Assembly (NCBI GenBank): GCA_944388625.1
Contig: CALXJM010000005.1
Coordinates: 1 to 38,828 of the forward strand
DNA length: 38,828 nucleotides
Reading direction: 5' to 3'
Source of the DNA: an uncultured Clostridia bacterium
GTDB taxonomy: Bacteria > Bacillota > Clostridia > TANB77 > CAG-508
Shown: piece by piece, positions 6,629 through 13,672 of the stretch
Numbering within the stretch: the stretch's first letter is position 1
How the letters are laid out: each line of letters opens with the position of its first letter
Made by a program: the position numbers and the translations under genes
The notes under the pieces: generated by a model
What the model was told of the DNA's origin: nothing
What the model saw: only the letters and a program-made list of their open reading frames with translations
Database searches by the model: none

Positions 6629-7234
6629 TTAATAATAATATGATGGTATTTCCATTCCTCTTTGCCCTATTAGTGAGTTAGCTGTTTCTCCTATAAATTG
6701 TGGATGTGGTGGCATTGGTGTTCTTACCATCCCACCCGGAAATGGAGGTCGTGGTGGTCTTCCTGGGCCTCCAGGAAATGGTGGTCGTGGTCTCATAGGT
6801 GGTCTTCCGTGCTTTCTTCTTAAAAGTTCTCTAATTAGCAAAATTCTAATCAAATCTCTTAATGTATTATTTTGTCTTGTTTCTTTTGGAATTTCTTGTT
6901 TTGCATTAGGATTTCTTACATCTCCATTTTTTAGTTCCATCTTTACATTTATTTGTTCACTGTTTGGTTCTAAATTAGTAAATATTATATTAGTCATCTC
7001 ATTTATTGTTTCTTCTGTAATTGGCTTTGTATTGTCATCACATGCTTTACATACCATTGGATATACTATTCTATAAATTTCCGGGTACATGTTTTCATAG
7101 TTCTCTATATTGTCTTTTGTTTCTTCTTCCATGTAATAATCGTCTGGTGTTATATATGTAGGCATCTCCATTCTATTTTGATTTGGATATCCTAGCATAC
7201 TTCTCATGTAGTCTTCATAATTTTGATAATACAT
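6629..7234 (-). CDS. uncharacterised protein with Pro/Gly/Arg-rich tail
   Basis: The 201-residue product is not one I recognise. The N-terminal quarter is Tyr/Asn/Glu-rich (MYYQNYEDYMRSMLGYP). The middle (about 45-120) is a predicted helical region with the two-Cys patch MVCKACDD. A basic helix RDLIRILLIRELLRRKHG (about 126-143) follows, and the last third has tandem PRPPFPGGPGRPPRPPFPGG-like proline/glycine repeats ending in SYYY. There is no signal peptide or membrane span. An AGGAGG lies nine bases before the ATG. The Tyr/Pro-rich composition and the position near sleB recall spore coat or morphogenetic proteins, but this is only a resemblance in composition. Confidence 0.75.
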   Translation of the reverse strand: MYYQNYEDYMRSMLGYPNQNRMEMPTYITPDDYYMEEETKDNIENYENMYPEIYRIVYPMVCKACDDNTKPITEETINEMTNIIFTNLEPNSEQINVKMELKNGDVRNPNAKQEIPKETRQNNTLRDLIRILLIRELLRRKHGRPPMRPRPPFPGGPGRPPRPPFPGGMVRTPMPPHPQFIGETANSLIGQRGMEIPSYYY

Positions 7235-7337
7235 TTTCCAAACCTCCTAATTTATTGTTTGATAAAATATATTATTCAATTATTAAAAATATGTTACTTT
7301 TAAATATGTTTAAACAAATTGTTTTTATACATATAGT

Positions 7338-8738
7338 TTAAAGTTTTTGAACTAATTCTTTAAATAATTTTCCTCTTTCTGCAAAGTTTTTAAACATATC
7401 AAATGCAGCACTAGCAGGTGAAAGTAATACTATTTGTCCTTTTTTAGCAACTCTGTTTGCTGTTTCTACACATTCTTCTAATGATTTGCATTTGTAAATG
7501 GAAATTTCTTTATTTTCTTCTTTCATTTCTTTTTGCACACAGTTATAGATCTTCTCACTAGTTTGGCCTACCAGAATAAGAGCTACTGCATTATCTAAAA
7601 TTGGCTTTGCAAGAGGTTCATAGTCTAAGTGTTTATCATATCCGCCTGCAATTAATACAATTTTTTCTTCAAAAGACTTTAAGCCGGCAATAGTTCTCGT
7701 AGGACTTGTTCCAATAGAGTCATTATACCATTTTACTCCTCTTATATCTCTTACAAATTCAAGCCTATGTTCTACTCCATTAAAATTTTGAATTGCTTTT
7801 ATTGCTATTTCAATGTCTACTAAAGATTCTGTTGCAGCCAATGCTGCACAAATATTTTCATAATTATGTATTCCTCTTAAATGTAAATCTTTTGTTTTAA
7901 TAATATGTCTTCGTAATCCATCTTTGCATTGTTTTATTACGTTTTCATCTATTATATATCCATCTTCTATTTTTTCTTTACTACTAAAGAAAACTACTTT
8001 TCCTTTTACTTTTTCTTTCATTTTTCTTGTAATTTCATTATCATAGTTTAACACAACAATTCCATGTTCATTTTGAAATTTGAAAATATTCTCTTTTGCT
8101 TCTATATATTCTTCATAAGATTTATGAATATCTAAGTGATTTGGAGTTACATTAGTAACAACCGATATTTGAGGACTCACTTTCATATTCATTAGCTGAA
8201 AACTGCTTAGTTCTAATACTACAATATCTTTAGGAGTCATCTCTTTTATCTTTGTAAATAAAGGTATTCCTATATTTCCTCCTAAATAACAATTAATTCT
8301 GGCTTGTTTAACAATTTCGTAAATTAAGCTTGTTGTAGTAGTTTTTCCGTCACTTCCAGTTACTCCTATAACTGTTCCTGGACATAAGTCTAAAACTAAC
8401 TCTATTTCTGATGTGAGAATAGCTCCTCTTTCTAGTTCTTTCTTTATTTCTGGTAAATCTGGTCTACAACTCGGGCTTCTAAATATTATGTCAAATCCAT
8501 GTAGATTTTTTAGATAACTTTCTCCAGTGAATGTTTTTATATTGTATTTTTTTATTTTTTCTTTAACATCTAATTGCATCAAATTTTCTTCTTTTTTATC
8601 AAAAATAGTAATACTAGCTTCTAAATTATATAGGTAATCTAATAACGGAATATTGCTCACTCCTAATCCTATTATAGCAACTTTTTTATTTCTTATGTAT
8701 GTTTCAAATTCTTGTAATTTTTTATTTATATATTCCAT
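7338..8738 (-). CDS. murD: UDP-N-acetylmuramoyl-L-alanine--D-glutamate ligase MurD
   Basis: This cytoplasmic ligase adds D-glutamate to UDP-MurNAc-L-Ala in peptidoglycan precursor synthesis. The 466-residue length is normal. An N-terminal Rossmann UDP-binding domain (IGLGVSN near 23-29) precedes the central ATPase with the P-loop GVTGSDGKTTTT (about 127-138), the metal-site ENIF/HLD region (VTNVTPNHLDIHKS) and the C-terminal ligase domain with GVEHRLEFV and WYNDSIGTSP. An AGGAGG stands before the ATG. It stands alone on the minus strand rather than in a dcw cluster. Its upstream region is shared, divergently, with the Asn-rich micro-gene at 8881. Confidence 0.96.
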   Translation of the reverse strand: MEYINKKLQEFETYIRNKKVAIIGLGVSNIPLLDYLYNLEASITIFDKKEENLMQLDVKEKIKKYNIKTFTGESYLKNLHGFDIIFRSPSCRPDLPEIKKELERGAILTSEIELVLDLCPGTVIGVTGSDGKTTTTSLIYEIVKQARINCYLGGNIGIPLFTKIKEMTPKDIVVLELSSFQLMNMKVSPQISVVTNVTPNHLDIHKSYEEYIEAKENIFKFQNEHGIVVLNYDNEITRKMKEKVKGKVVFFSSKEKIEDGYIIDENVIKQCKDGLRRHIIKTKDLHLRGIHNYENICAALAATESLVDIEIAIKAIQNFNGVEHRLEFVRDIRGVKWYNDSIGTSPTRTIAGLKSFEEKIVLIAGGYDKHLDYEPLAKPILDNAVALILVGQTSEKIYNCVQKEMKEENKEISIYKCKSLEECVETANRVAKKGQIVLLSPASAAFDMFKNFAERGKLFKELVQKL

Positions 8739-8815
8739 TTATGTCCTCCTATCCTTGCTTCTATTATATTTTTCTTGTTTGTATTCAGTTCTTATTATAT
8801 ACAAAAAAAAATTTT

Positions 8816-8865
8816 TTTACAACTATCCTGTATATTAATTATAGTTTAGTGTAAACTATAATTAA
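8816..8865 (+). promoter_or_regulatory. promoter overlapped by a perfect palindromic operator
   Basis: A plus-strand promoter (TTTACA at 8816-8821, 18-nt spacer, TATAGT at 8840-8845) is overlapped by a perfect 14-bp inverted repeat with a 3-nt centre (8835-8848 and 8852-8865). The repeat covers the -10 box and the predicted start of transcription and ends one base before the ribosome binding site of the 29-aa gene. It is well placed to be a repressor site; as RNA it would be a partial 5' hairpin. Confidence 0.6.
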
Positions 8866-8880
8866 CGAGGAGGTGCTTGT

Positions 8881-8970
8881 ATGGAAAATAAAAATAAAGA
8901 AAGTAAAAATAATAATAATAACAAAAACAGTCAAAATAATAAAAACAATCAAAAACAAAATAATCATTAA
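8881..8970 (+). CDS. Asn/Lys/Gln-rich hydrophilic micro-peptide (29 aa)
   Basis: The frame starts at an ATG preceded by GAGGAGG with 7 nt spacing and reads MENKNKESKN followed by 19 residues that are almost all Asn, Lys and Gln, ending in His. No hydrophobic core is possible, so it should be disordered, basic and soluble. The low-complexity composition alone would make the frame doubtful. A strong RBS, promoter, operator-like palindrome and downstream hairpin together support a real gene. Short Asn/Lys/Gln-rich peptides include some small acid-soluble spore proteins, but no SASP signature is visible. Function unknown. Confidence 0.6.
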   Translation: MENKNKESKNNNNNKNSQNNKNNQKQNNH

Positions 8971-8991
8971 TTTCTTAATATTATGAAAATT

Positions 8992-9014
8992 TGCTATTAA
9001 TTTTAAAAATAGCA
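8992..9014 (+). terminator. terminator of the Asn-rich micro-gene
   Basis: A 7-bp stem TGCTATT/AATAGCA (8992-8998 and 9008-9014) with a 9-nt loop, followed by GATATTTTTC. It begins 22 nt after the stop codon of the 29-aa frame. Confidence 0.6.
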
Positions 9015-9081
9015 GATATTTTTCTGATTATTAGAGAATAGTAACTTTATGGTATATAGTATGATAATTATATTCGAGACA

Positions 9082-9115
9082 AAAGGAAGCAATTCTAATT
9101 AGAATTGCTTCCTTT
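9082..9115. terminator. perfect palindromic terminator (bidirectional)
   Basis: A 34-bp perfect palindrome (15-bp arms around AATT) with A/T-rich ends. It lies 8 bases downstream of the stop of the minus-strand 50-aa gene and also faces transcription from the plus-strand micro-gene. Confidence 0.82.
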
Positions 9116-9122
9116 CTTCGCA

Positions 9123-9275
9123 CTAGCCCAGAACCATAATTACCTTGAAAATTGCGGTCCCGTGTACCACGAATTTGATAATTTTTTCAACTATCCAATT
9201 CGTTTTTTTTCGGGCCTCTATCAGAGGAAGAATTTCTTCTAGGCTCCCATAAGGAGTCTCATACCGCTGTTCCAT
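9123..9275 (-). CDS. small protein of unknown function (50 aa), unusually GC-rich
   Basis: The start at 9275 is chosen because AAAGGAG lies 10 nt upstream; the longer frame to 9314 has no such site and would begin inside the leader hairpin. The protein reads MEQRYETPYGSLEEILPLIE..., with an acidic first helix, a central basic/aromatic part (ARKKTNWIVEKIIKF) and a hydrophobic end (VVHGTAIFKVIMVLG). It could be a peripheral or membrane-inserting amphipathic peptide. Codons such as CGG, CTG, GGG, CGA and ACC make it clearly richer in GC than its neighbours. It has its own promoter, a palindrome at the predicted transcript start, and a terminator, so it is a complete single-gene unit. I recognise no family. 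Confidence 0.7.
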   Translation of the reverse strand: MEQRYETPYGSLEEILPLIEARKKTNWIVEKIIKFVVHGTAIFKVIMVLG

Positions 9276-9305
9276 GATGTTGTCACTCCTTTCCTTTGTA
9301 TATAC

Positions 9306-9359
9306 TATAGCCACTTATGGCTATAAATTTATTATAACATTTTTGTTAATTTTTTTCAA
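9306..9359 (-). promoter_or_regulatory. promoter and 5' palindrome of the 50-aa gene
   Basis: On the minus strand TTGAAA (9354-9359), 17 nt and TATAAT (9331-9336) form a strong promoter that begins one base past the uvrA stop codon. An 8-bp inverted repeat TATAGCCA/TGGCTATA (9306-9313 and 9318-9325) begins at the predicted transcription start. It would be a 5'-terminal hairpin in the RNA or an operator in the DNA. Confidence 0.72.
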
Positions 9360-9360
9360 T

Positions 9361-10308
9361 TTATTCTAAATATTTTTTCAAAAATTTCCCAGTATATGAT
9401 CTTTCATTTTTGCAAATTTGCTCAGGGGTACCTATTGCAATTACCTCTCCTCCATTGTCTCCTCCTTCTGGTCCTAAGTCAATAATATGATCTGCAGTCT
9501 TTATTAAGTCTAGATTATGTTCAATAACTATAATACTATTTCCTGTATCTACCAGTCTTTGTAAAATATCAACTAGTCTATGCACATCTGCTATATGTAA
9601 TCCTGTAGTAGGTTCATCTAAAATATATAAGGTTTTTCCAGTGGCTTTTTTAGATAATTCTGTTGCTAGTTTCACACGTTGTGCTTCTCCACCAGATAAA
9701 GTTGTTGACGGCTGTCCAAGTTTAATATATCCTAATCCTACATCATATAAAGTTTGTATTTTTTGTTTAATTCTTGGAATATTAGCAAAAAAATCAAGAG
9801 CTTCTTCTACTGTCATGTCTAAAACATCTGCGATTGTTTTTCCTTTGTATTTTACCTCTAAAGTTTCTCTATTATATCTTTGCCCTTTACATACTTCACA
9901 AGGTACATATACATCTGGTAAGAAATGCATTTCTATTTTCAAGATTCCATCACCTTGACATGCTTCGCATCTTCCCCCTGGTACATTAAAACTAAATCTC
10001 CCTTTTGCGTATCCTCTTAACTTTGCTTCATTTGTTCCAGCAAAAATATCTCGTATTGTATCGAATACTCCTGTGTAAGTTGCTGGGTTTGAACGTGGTG
10101 TTCTTCCTATAGGAGATTGGTCTATATTAATAATTTTATCTATTTGTTCAATTCCTTTTATTTCTTTACATTTTCCAGGTTTTTCATTAGCACCATTTAA
10201 TTCTCTAGCAATAGACTTATAAAGGACCTCATTTATTAATGTACTTTTCCCAGAACCAGATACTCCTGTAACACAAGTAAACAAACCTAGTGGAATTTTT
10301 ACATTCAT
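9361..10308 (-). CDS. uvrA: UvrA C-terminal half (fragment of frameshifted uvrA)
   Basis: Counted from the first in-frame ATG this piece is 315 residues, but the uvrA frame actually continues back to about 10458. It holds the second nucleotide-binding domain: Walker [11 protein letters not shown], the zinc module CEACQGDG...CEVCKGQRY, the signature [13 protein letters not shown] and Walker [14 protein letters not shown]. On its own this piece has no good ribosome binding site, which supports it being part of one interrupted gene. Confidence 0.85.
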   Translation of the reverse strand: MNVKIPLGLFTCVTGVSGSGKSTLINEVLYKSIARELNGANEKPGKCKEIKGIEQIDKIINIDQSPIGRTPRSNPATYTGVFDTIRDIFAGTNEAKLRGYAKGRFSFNVPGGRCEACQGDGILKIEMHFLPDVYVPCEVCKGQRYNRETLEVKYKGKTIADVLDMTVEEALDFFANIPRIKQKIQTLYDVGLGYIKLGQPSTTLSGGEAQRVKLATELSKKATGKTLYILDEPTTGLHIADVHRLVDILQRLVDTGNSIIVIEHNLDLIKTADHIIDLGPEGGDNGGEVIAIGTPEQICKNERSYTGKFLKKYLE

Positions 10309-10438
10309 ATTTTTTAAATTGTTTTCTGTGGCTCCAATGATTTCAATCGCTCTTCCTGTTTGTTTTCTTCTTTTTTTAGGAACTTGTATTTTTTTTCTGC
10401 CACTTAAATATTGACCTGTAATTGATTCCGATACTTGC

Positions 10439-12184
10439 TTAATTTCTTCTGCAGTTCCGCTGTGCTATAACATGCCCTCCGTGTACACCAGCTCCTGGTC
10501 CAATATCAATAATTTGATCTGCCGCATACATTGTATCTTCATCATGTTCTACTACAACTAATGTATTTCCTATATCCCTCAATTTTTTCAAGGTTTGTAA
10601 TAATTTATCATTATCTCTTTGATGTAAACCAATACTTGGCTCATCTAGAATATAAAGCACCCCCGTTAATCCAGATCCTATTTGGGTTGCAAGTCTAATT
10701 CTTTGCGCCTCTCCGCCAGATAGAGTCCCTGCCGGTCTTGCTAATGTTAAATATTCTAGTCCTACATCTATAAGGAATTGCAATCTTTTATTTAATTCTT
10801 TTATAATTTGCTCTGCAATTAATTCTTCTTTTTTGGTTAATTGCAAGGAGTTAATATAATCTTTAATTTGATAAATAGACATACTTGTTAATTCGTTTAT
10901 ATTTTTTTCTCCAATTTTTACAGACAAACTAGTATTCTTCAATCGTGCTCCATGACAAGTTTGGCAATCACTTTCTGTCATATACATTTCATAAAATTCT
11001 TTCATACTTGCAGAAGATGTTTCTTTATATCTTCTCTCCAAGGTTGGAATAACTCCTTCAAACGGACTGGTAAATTTTCTTACACCTGTAGCTGAGCTAT
11101 ATTCAAAATCGATTTTTTCTGTTCCTGTTCCATAGAGAATTTTGTTTAAAAATTCTCTAGGTAATTTTTTAATTGGCTTTTTTATATCTACATTATAGTA
11201 TTTAGCAATGCTTTCAAAGTACATTTTGGCCATGGTTTCTGGCTTTTTCATAGTACTTGCGCCAAAAGCTTTTACTCCATCATATAATGTTTTATTTCTA
11301 TCTGGAATAATTAGATCTTCATCCATTCTCATAAGATATCCAATTCCCATGCAGTCTGGGCAAGCTCCTAATGGATTGTTAAATGAAAACATTCTTGGTG
11401 TTAATTCTTCTATACTAATTCCACAATCTGGACAAGCATAATTACATGAAAAAAGTTTTTCACCTTTTCCAACAATGTCGATTGTTACCAGATTATTTGC
11501 ATGTTTTAATGCAATCTCTACTGATTCTGCTAAACGATTTCTAATCTCTTCTTTTATAACTAATCTATCAATAACCAAATCAATATTATGCTTTTTTTTC
11601 CTATCGATTTCTATTTCATCTGTAATTTCTTGCATGTTCCCATCTATTCGTATACGAATAAATCCTTCTTTTTGGAAATCTTGTAATAATTTAGCATATT
11701 CTCCCTTTCTATTTCTTATCACTGGCGCTAAAATTTGAATTTTTGTTCCACTTTCTAGCTCCATTACAGAATCTACAATTTGGTCTATAGTTTGCTTTTC
11801 AATTTTTCTTCCACAATTAGGACAATATGGTACGCCTATTCTTGCATATAGTAAACGAATATAATCATAAATTTCAGTTACCGTTCCTACTGTAGAACGT
11901 GGATTTCTTGAAGTTGTTTTTTGGTCAATAGAAATAGCTGGTGATAATCCTTCAATTGATTCTACTTCGGGTTTTTCCATTAGTCCTAGAAATTGTCTTG
12001 CGTATGAAGATAAGCTTTCCACATATCTTCTTTGTCCTTCTGCATATAAAGTATCAAAGGCTAGAGAAGATTTTCCAGAGCCAGAAAGACCGGTTACAAC
12101 TACGAGTTTATCTCTTGGTATTTCAATACTAATATTCTTTAAATTATGTTCTTTTGCTCCTTTAATTACAATTGAATTATTCAT
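10439..12184 (-). CDS. uvrA: UvrA N-terminal half (fragment of frameshifted uvrA)
   Basis: As read, this gives 581 residues with a false C-terminus (QRNCRRN) after the frameshift. It holds the first ATPase domain (Walker [21 protein letters not shown]), the UvrB-binding region, [11 protein letters not shown], the [10 protein letters not shown]...CPDCMGIG zinc module, and [12 protein letters not shown] with [13 protein letters not shown]. Without the second half it would not be a functional UvrA. Confidence 0.85.
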   Translation of the reverse strand: MNNSIVIKGAKEHNLKNISIEIPRDKLVVVTGLSGSGKSSLAFDTLYAEGQRRYVESLSSYARQFLGLMEKPEVESIEGLSPAISIDQKTTSRNPRSTVGTVTEIYDYIRLLYARIGVPYCPNCGRKIEKQTIDQIVDSVMELESGTKIQILAPVIRNRKGEYAKLLQDFQKEGFIRIRIDGNMQEITDEIEIDRKKKHNIDLVIDRLVIKEEIRNRLAESVEIALKHANNLVTIDIVGKGEKLFSCNYACPDCGISIEELTPRMFSFNNPLGACPDCMGIGYLMRMDEDLIIPDRNKTLYDGVKAFGASTMKKPETMAKMYFESIAKYYNVDIKKPIKKLPREFLNKILYGTGTEKIDFEYSSATGVRKFTSPFEGVIPTLERRYKETSSASMKEFYEMYMTESDCQTCHGARLKNTSLSVKIGEKNINELTSMSIYQIKDYINSLQLTKKEELIAEQIIKELNKRLQFLIDVGLEYLTLARPAGTLSGGEAQRIRLATQIGSGLTGVLYILDEPSIGLHQRDNDKLLQTLKKLRDIGNTLVVVEHDEDTMYAADQIIDIGPGAGVHGGHVIAQRNCRRN

Positions 12185-12244
12185 TTTGCCCCCTAATAAT
12201 AAATAATTGTTTTTTTCTTATTTGTTTTAGTGATAATCTTGTAT

Positions 12245-12273
12245 ATTATATCACAAAAATTTTTAAAAGTCAG
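12245..12273 (-). promoter_or_regulatory. promoter of uvrA
   Basis: Minus strand CTGACT (12268-12273), 17-nt spacer and TATAAT (12245-12250), about 60 nt upstream of the uvrA start. No LexA-type box is obvious next to it. Confidence 0.62.
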
Positions 12274-12357
12274 TACATTTAGAATAAATTTCAAACAGAC
12301 TTTTGGGCGTTTTGCTCTTGATAATTAACTTGTTAAAATTCAAATAAATTTCACTAA

Positions 12358-12409
12358 AAAAGCCATATTGGATTTAAAAATCTAGATTTTTAAATCCAAT
12401 ATGGCTTTT
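12358..12409. terminator. 52-bp perfect palindromic terminator
   Basis: A perfect palindrome centred on TCTAGA (12381-12386), with AAAAGCC and GGCTTTT ends. It ends inside the stop codon of the polysaccharide deacetylase gene (minus strand), so it is the terminator of that gene; the A/T ends let it work in both directions. Confidence 0.87.
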
Positions 12410-13304
12410 ATTCCATTAGGTCATAAAAATTTTTAAATGTATATCCTTGTTCTTTCAAATAATTAATTGCATCTTGTAAGATTTCATATGTCAATATTTT
12501 ATTTGAAGCGTCATGCATTAAAATAACTATACTATTCTTACCGTATGAGGTATTAGCCAATTCTTGTAACATAGCTTCTTTATCATTTTTCCCTACAGAG
12601 TCTCCTGTTAGACAATTCCAATCCACATAAGTGATATTATTTTCTTCCAGAAGATTAATTGCCTGTGCTATTATTTCTTCATATTTATTTCCTTTGGATC
12701 CTCCTGGAAAACGGATTAAATGAGTATGATATTCTGGTATTTCTATGGCATCTTGTATCGCAACTTCTGTTTTTTGATACTCTTCTAATACTTTTTCTGG
12801 TGTTTCATAAATTTGCTTATATACATGAGAATATCCATGATTAGCAATGTAGTGTCCTTCTTCGTATGCTCTTTTTACAATCTCTGGATAAGCTTCAACT
12901 TGTTTTCCTAGTAAGAAAAAAGTTGCTTTTATATTATTATCTTTTAGTACGTCTAATACAAATGGTGTAACTGTGGAAGATGGTCCATCATCAAATGTTA
13001 GATATGCTACTTTTTCATCAGAACGATAAATGTGTTTTATTCTATTTTTTGCCTCTTCTGTTAGATTTGGAAGTTTTATTTTCTCTTTGCTTTGTTCTCC
13101 ACTTTCTATTAGTAATTCTTGACTGTTTTCTTGCTTTTCTGCATTTGACATAGCAATATTTTGCAATTGGTTTGTTCTTCTTTTCGCAATAGCATATGCT
13201 ATTAGTATAATTAGAATAATAAAAATCAAAATAAAAATTAAAACATGAATTCGTTTTAATGTGCGTTTTTTATAACATTTTATTTCTACTAATTCTAGTC
13301 TCAC
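12408..13304 (-). CDS. membrane-anchored polysaccharide deacetylase (NodB family)
   Basis: The protein (298 residues from this start) has an N-terminal transmembrane anchor (about 20-40, basic before it) and a NodB carbohydrate-esterase domain (about 98-298). All five motifs are visible: TFDDGP (metal Asp-Asp), NHGYSH (metal His pair), RFPGGS, the DWNCLTGD loop and ILMHD with the catalytic His. It should remove acetyl groups from extracellular N-acetylated glycans such as peptidoglycan or capsule. GTG at 13304 is preferred because AGGTG lies six bases upstream; GTG at 13313 would overlap that site. A promoter is visible upstream and a large palindrome ends the unit. Substrate cannot be decided; PdaA-type muramic deacetylase in cortex synthesis is one option given the presence of sleB. 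Confidence 0.88.
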   Translation of the reverse strand: MRLELVEIKCYKKRTLKRIHVLIFILIFIILIILIAYAIAKRRTNQLQNIAMSNAEKQENSQELLIESGEQSKEKIKLPNLTEEAKNRIKHIYRSDEKVAYLTFDDGPSSTVTPFVLDVLKDNNIKATFFLLGKQVEAYPEIVKRAYEEGHYIANHGYSHVYKQIYETPEKVLEEYQKTEVAIQDAIEIPEYHTHLIRFPGGSKGNKYEEIIAQAINLLEENNITYVDWNCLTGDSVGKNDKEAMLQELANTSYGKNSIVILMHDASNKILTYEILQDAINYLKEQGYTFKNFYDLME

Positions 13305-13342
13305 TATTTTCACCTATTTTTCTTTTAATATTCCTTAGTAGA

Positions 13343-13371
13343 ATTATACTAATTTAGGCAATATTTTTCAA
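13343..13371 (-). promoter_or_regulatory. promoter of the deacetylase gene
   Basis: Minus strand TTGAAA (13366-13371), 17-nt spacer, TATAAT (13343-13348), about 40 nt before the start codon. Confidence 0.72.
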
Positions 13372-13444
13372 GAGAAATATGATTTTTTATAAATTTGCTA
13401 TTGATATTTTGACTTAATAGAGAAATCATTGCTCTCCATATATC

Positions 13445-13476
13445 AAAAAAACTGGTGGAGAAAGTTCTCCACCAGT
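13445..13476 (-). terminator. terminator of the 42-aa gene
   Basis: A GC-rich stem ACTGGTGGAGAA/TTCTCCACCAGT (13451-13462 and 13465-13476), followed on the minus strand by a run of T (13445-13450). It lies seven bases after the stop codon at 13483. Confidence 0.92.
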
Positions 13477-13482
13477 CTAGGG

Positions 13483-13611
13483 TTACTTGTGATGAGGATT
13501 TTTCCTCGTATTGAGCTTGGGTTTTTCTCCCTTTGGCGCCTTAAGATTCAACTTTTCCTCATAATTCTGGTTGACCTCGTAAGTTTTCCGCTTTTCACTT
13601 GCTTTAGACAC
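13483..13611 (-). CDS. small basic hydrophilic protein (42 aa), highly expressed by signals
   Basis: The frame begins with GTG, preceded by AAGGAGGGG with suitable spacing, and encodes MSKASEKRKTYEVNQNYEEK and then LNLKAPKGEKPKLNTRKNPHHK. It is Lys/Arg/Asn-rich, has no hydrophobic segment and should be soluble, flexible and positively charged. It has a fully consensus promoter that abuts the ATPase stop codon and a strong terminator of its own. Codons such as GCG, CGG, CTC and AAG are less AT-biased than the neighbours. A nucleic-acid-binding or spore-core role would fit the charge, but no family signature is seen. Too short and GTG-started, it is easily missed by gene finders. Confidence 0.75.
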   Translation of the reverse strand: MSKASEKRKTYEVNQNYEEKLNLKAPKGEKPKLNTRKNPHHK

Positions 13612-13643
13612 CAGATACCCCTCCTTATTTTTAGGATATATTT

Positions 13644-13672
13644 ATTATACTACGATTGCAAAGTTATGTCAA
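13644..13672 (-). promoter_or_regulatory. consensus promoter of the 42-aa gene
   Basis: Minus strand TTGACA (13667-13672), 17-nt spacer, TATAAT (13644-13649): both hexamers perfect. The -35 ends at the base next to the stop codon of the upstream P-type ATPase. Confidence 0.9.

Larger units (their letters stand above)
9361..12184 (-). pseudogene. uvrA: uvrA, excinuclease ABC subunit A, broken by one frameshift
   Basis: UvrA is the ATP-dependent DNA damage sensor of nucleotide excision repair. The two halves together give the expected 940 residues if one base is removed. The first half ends GGHVIA and then runs into a false tail and stop. The expected continuation ([20 protein letters not shown]) is found one frame over, through to the second Walker A. 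The extra base is at about 10457-10462, where the minus strand reads GCACAGCGGAACT and GCACAGGGAACT would be in frame. Everything else is intact: both Walker A and LSGGEAQR signatures and three Cys4 zinc modules. It may be a recent mutation or an assembly error. The gene has its own promoter and a GGGGGC ribosome binding site. Confidence 0.9.

Noticed and set aside
11208-11738. Plus-strand frames inside uvrA
   Set aside because: They are shadows of the conserved uvrA coding strand without their own signals.
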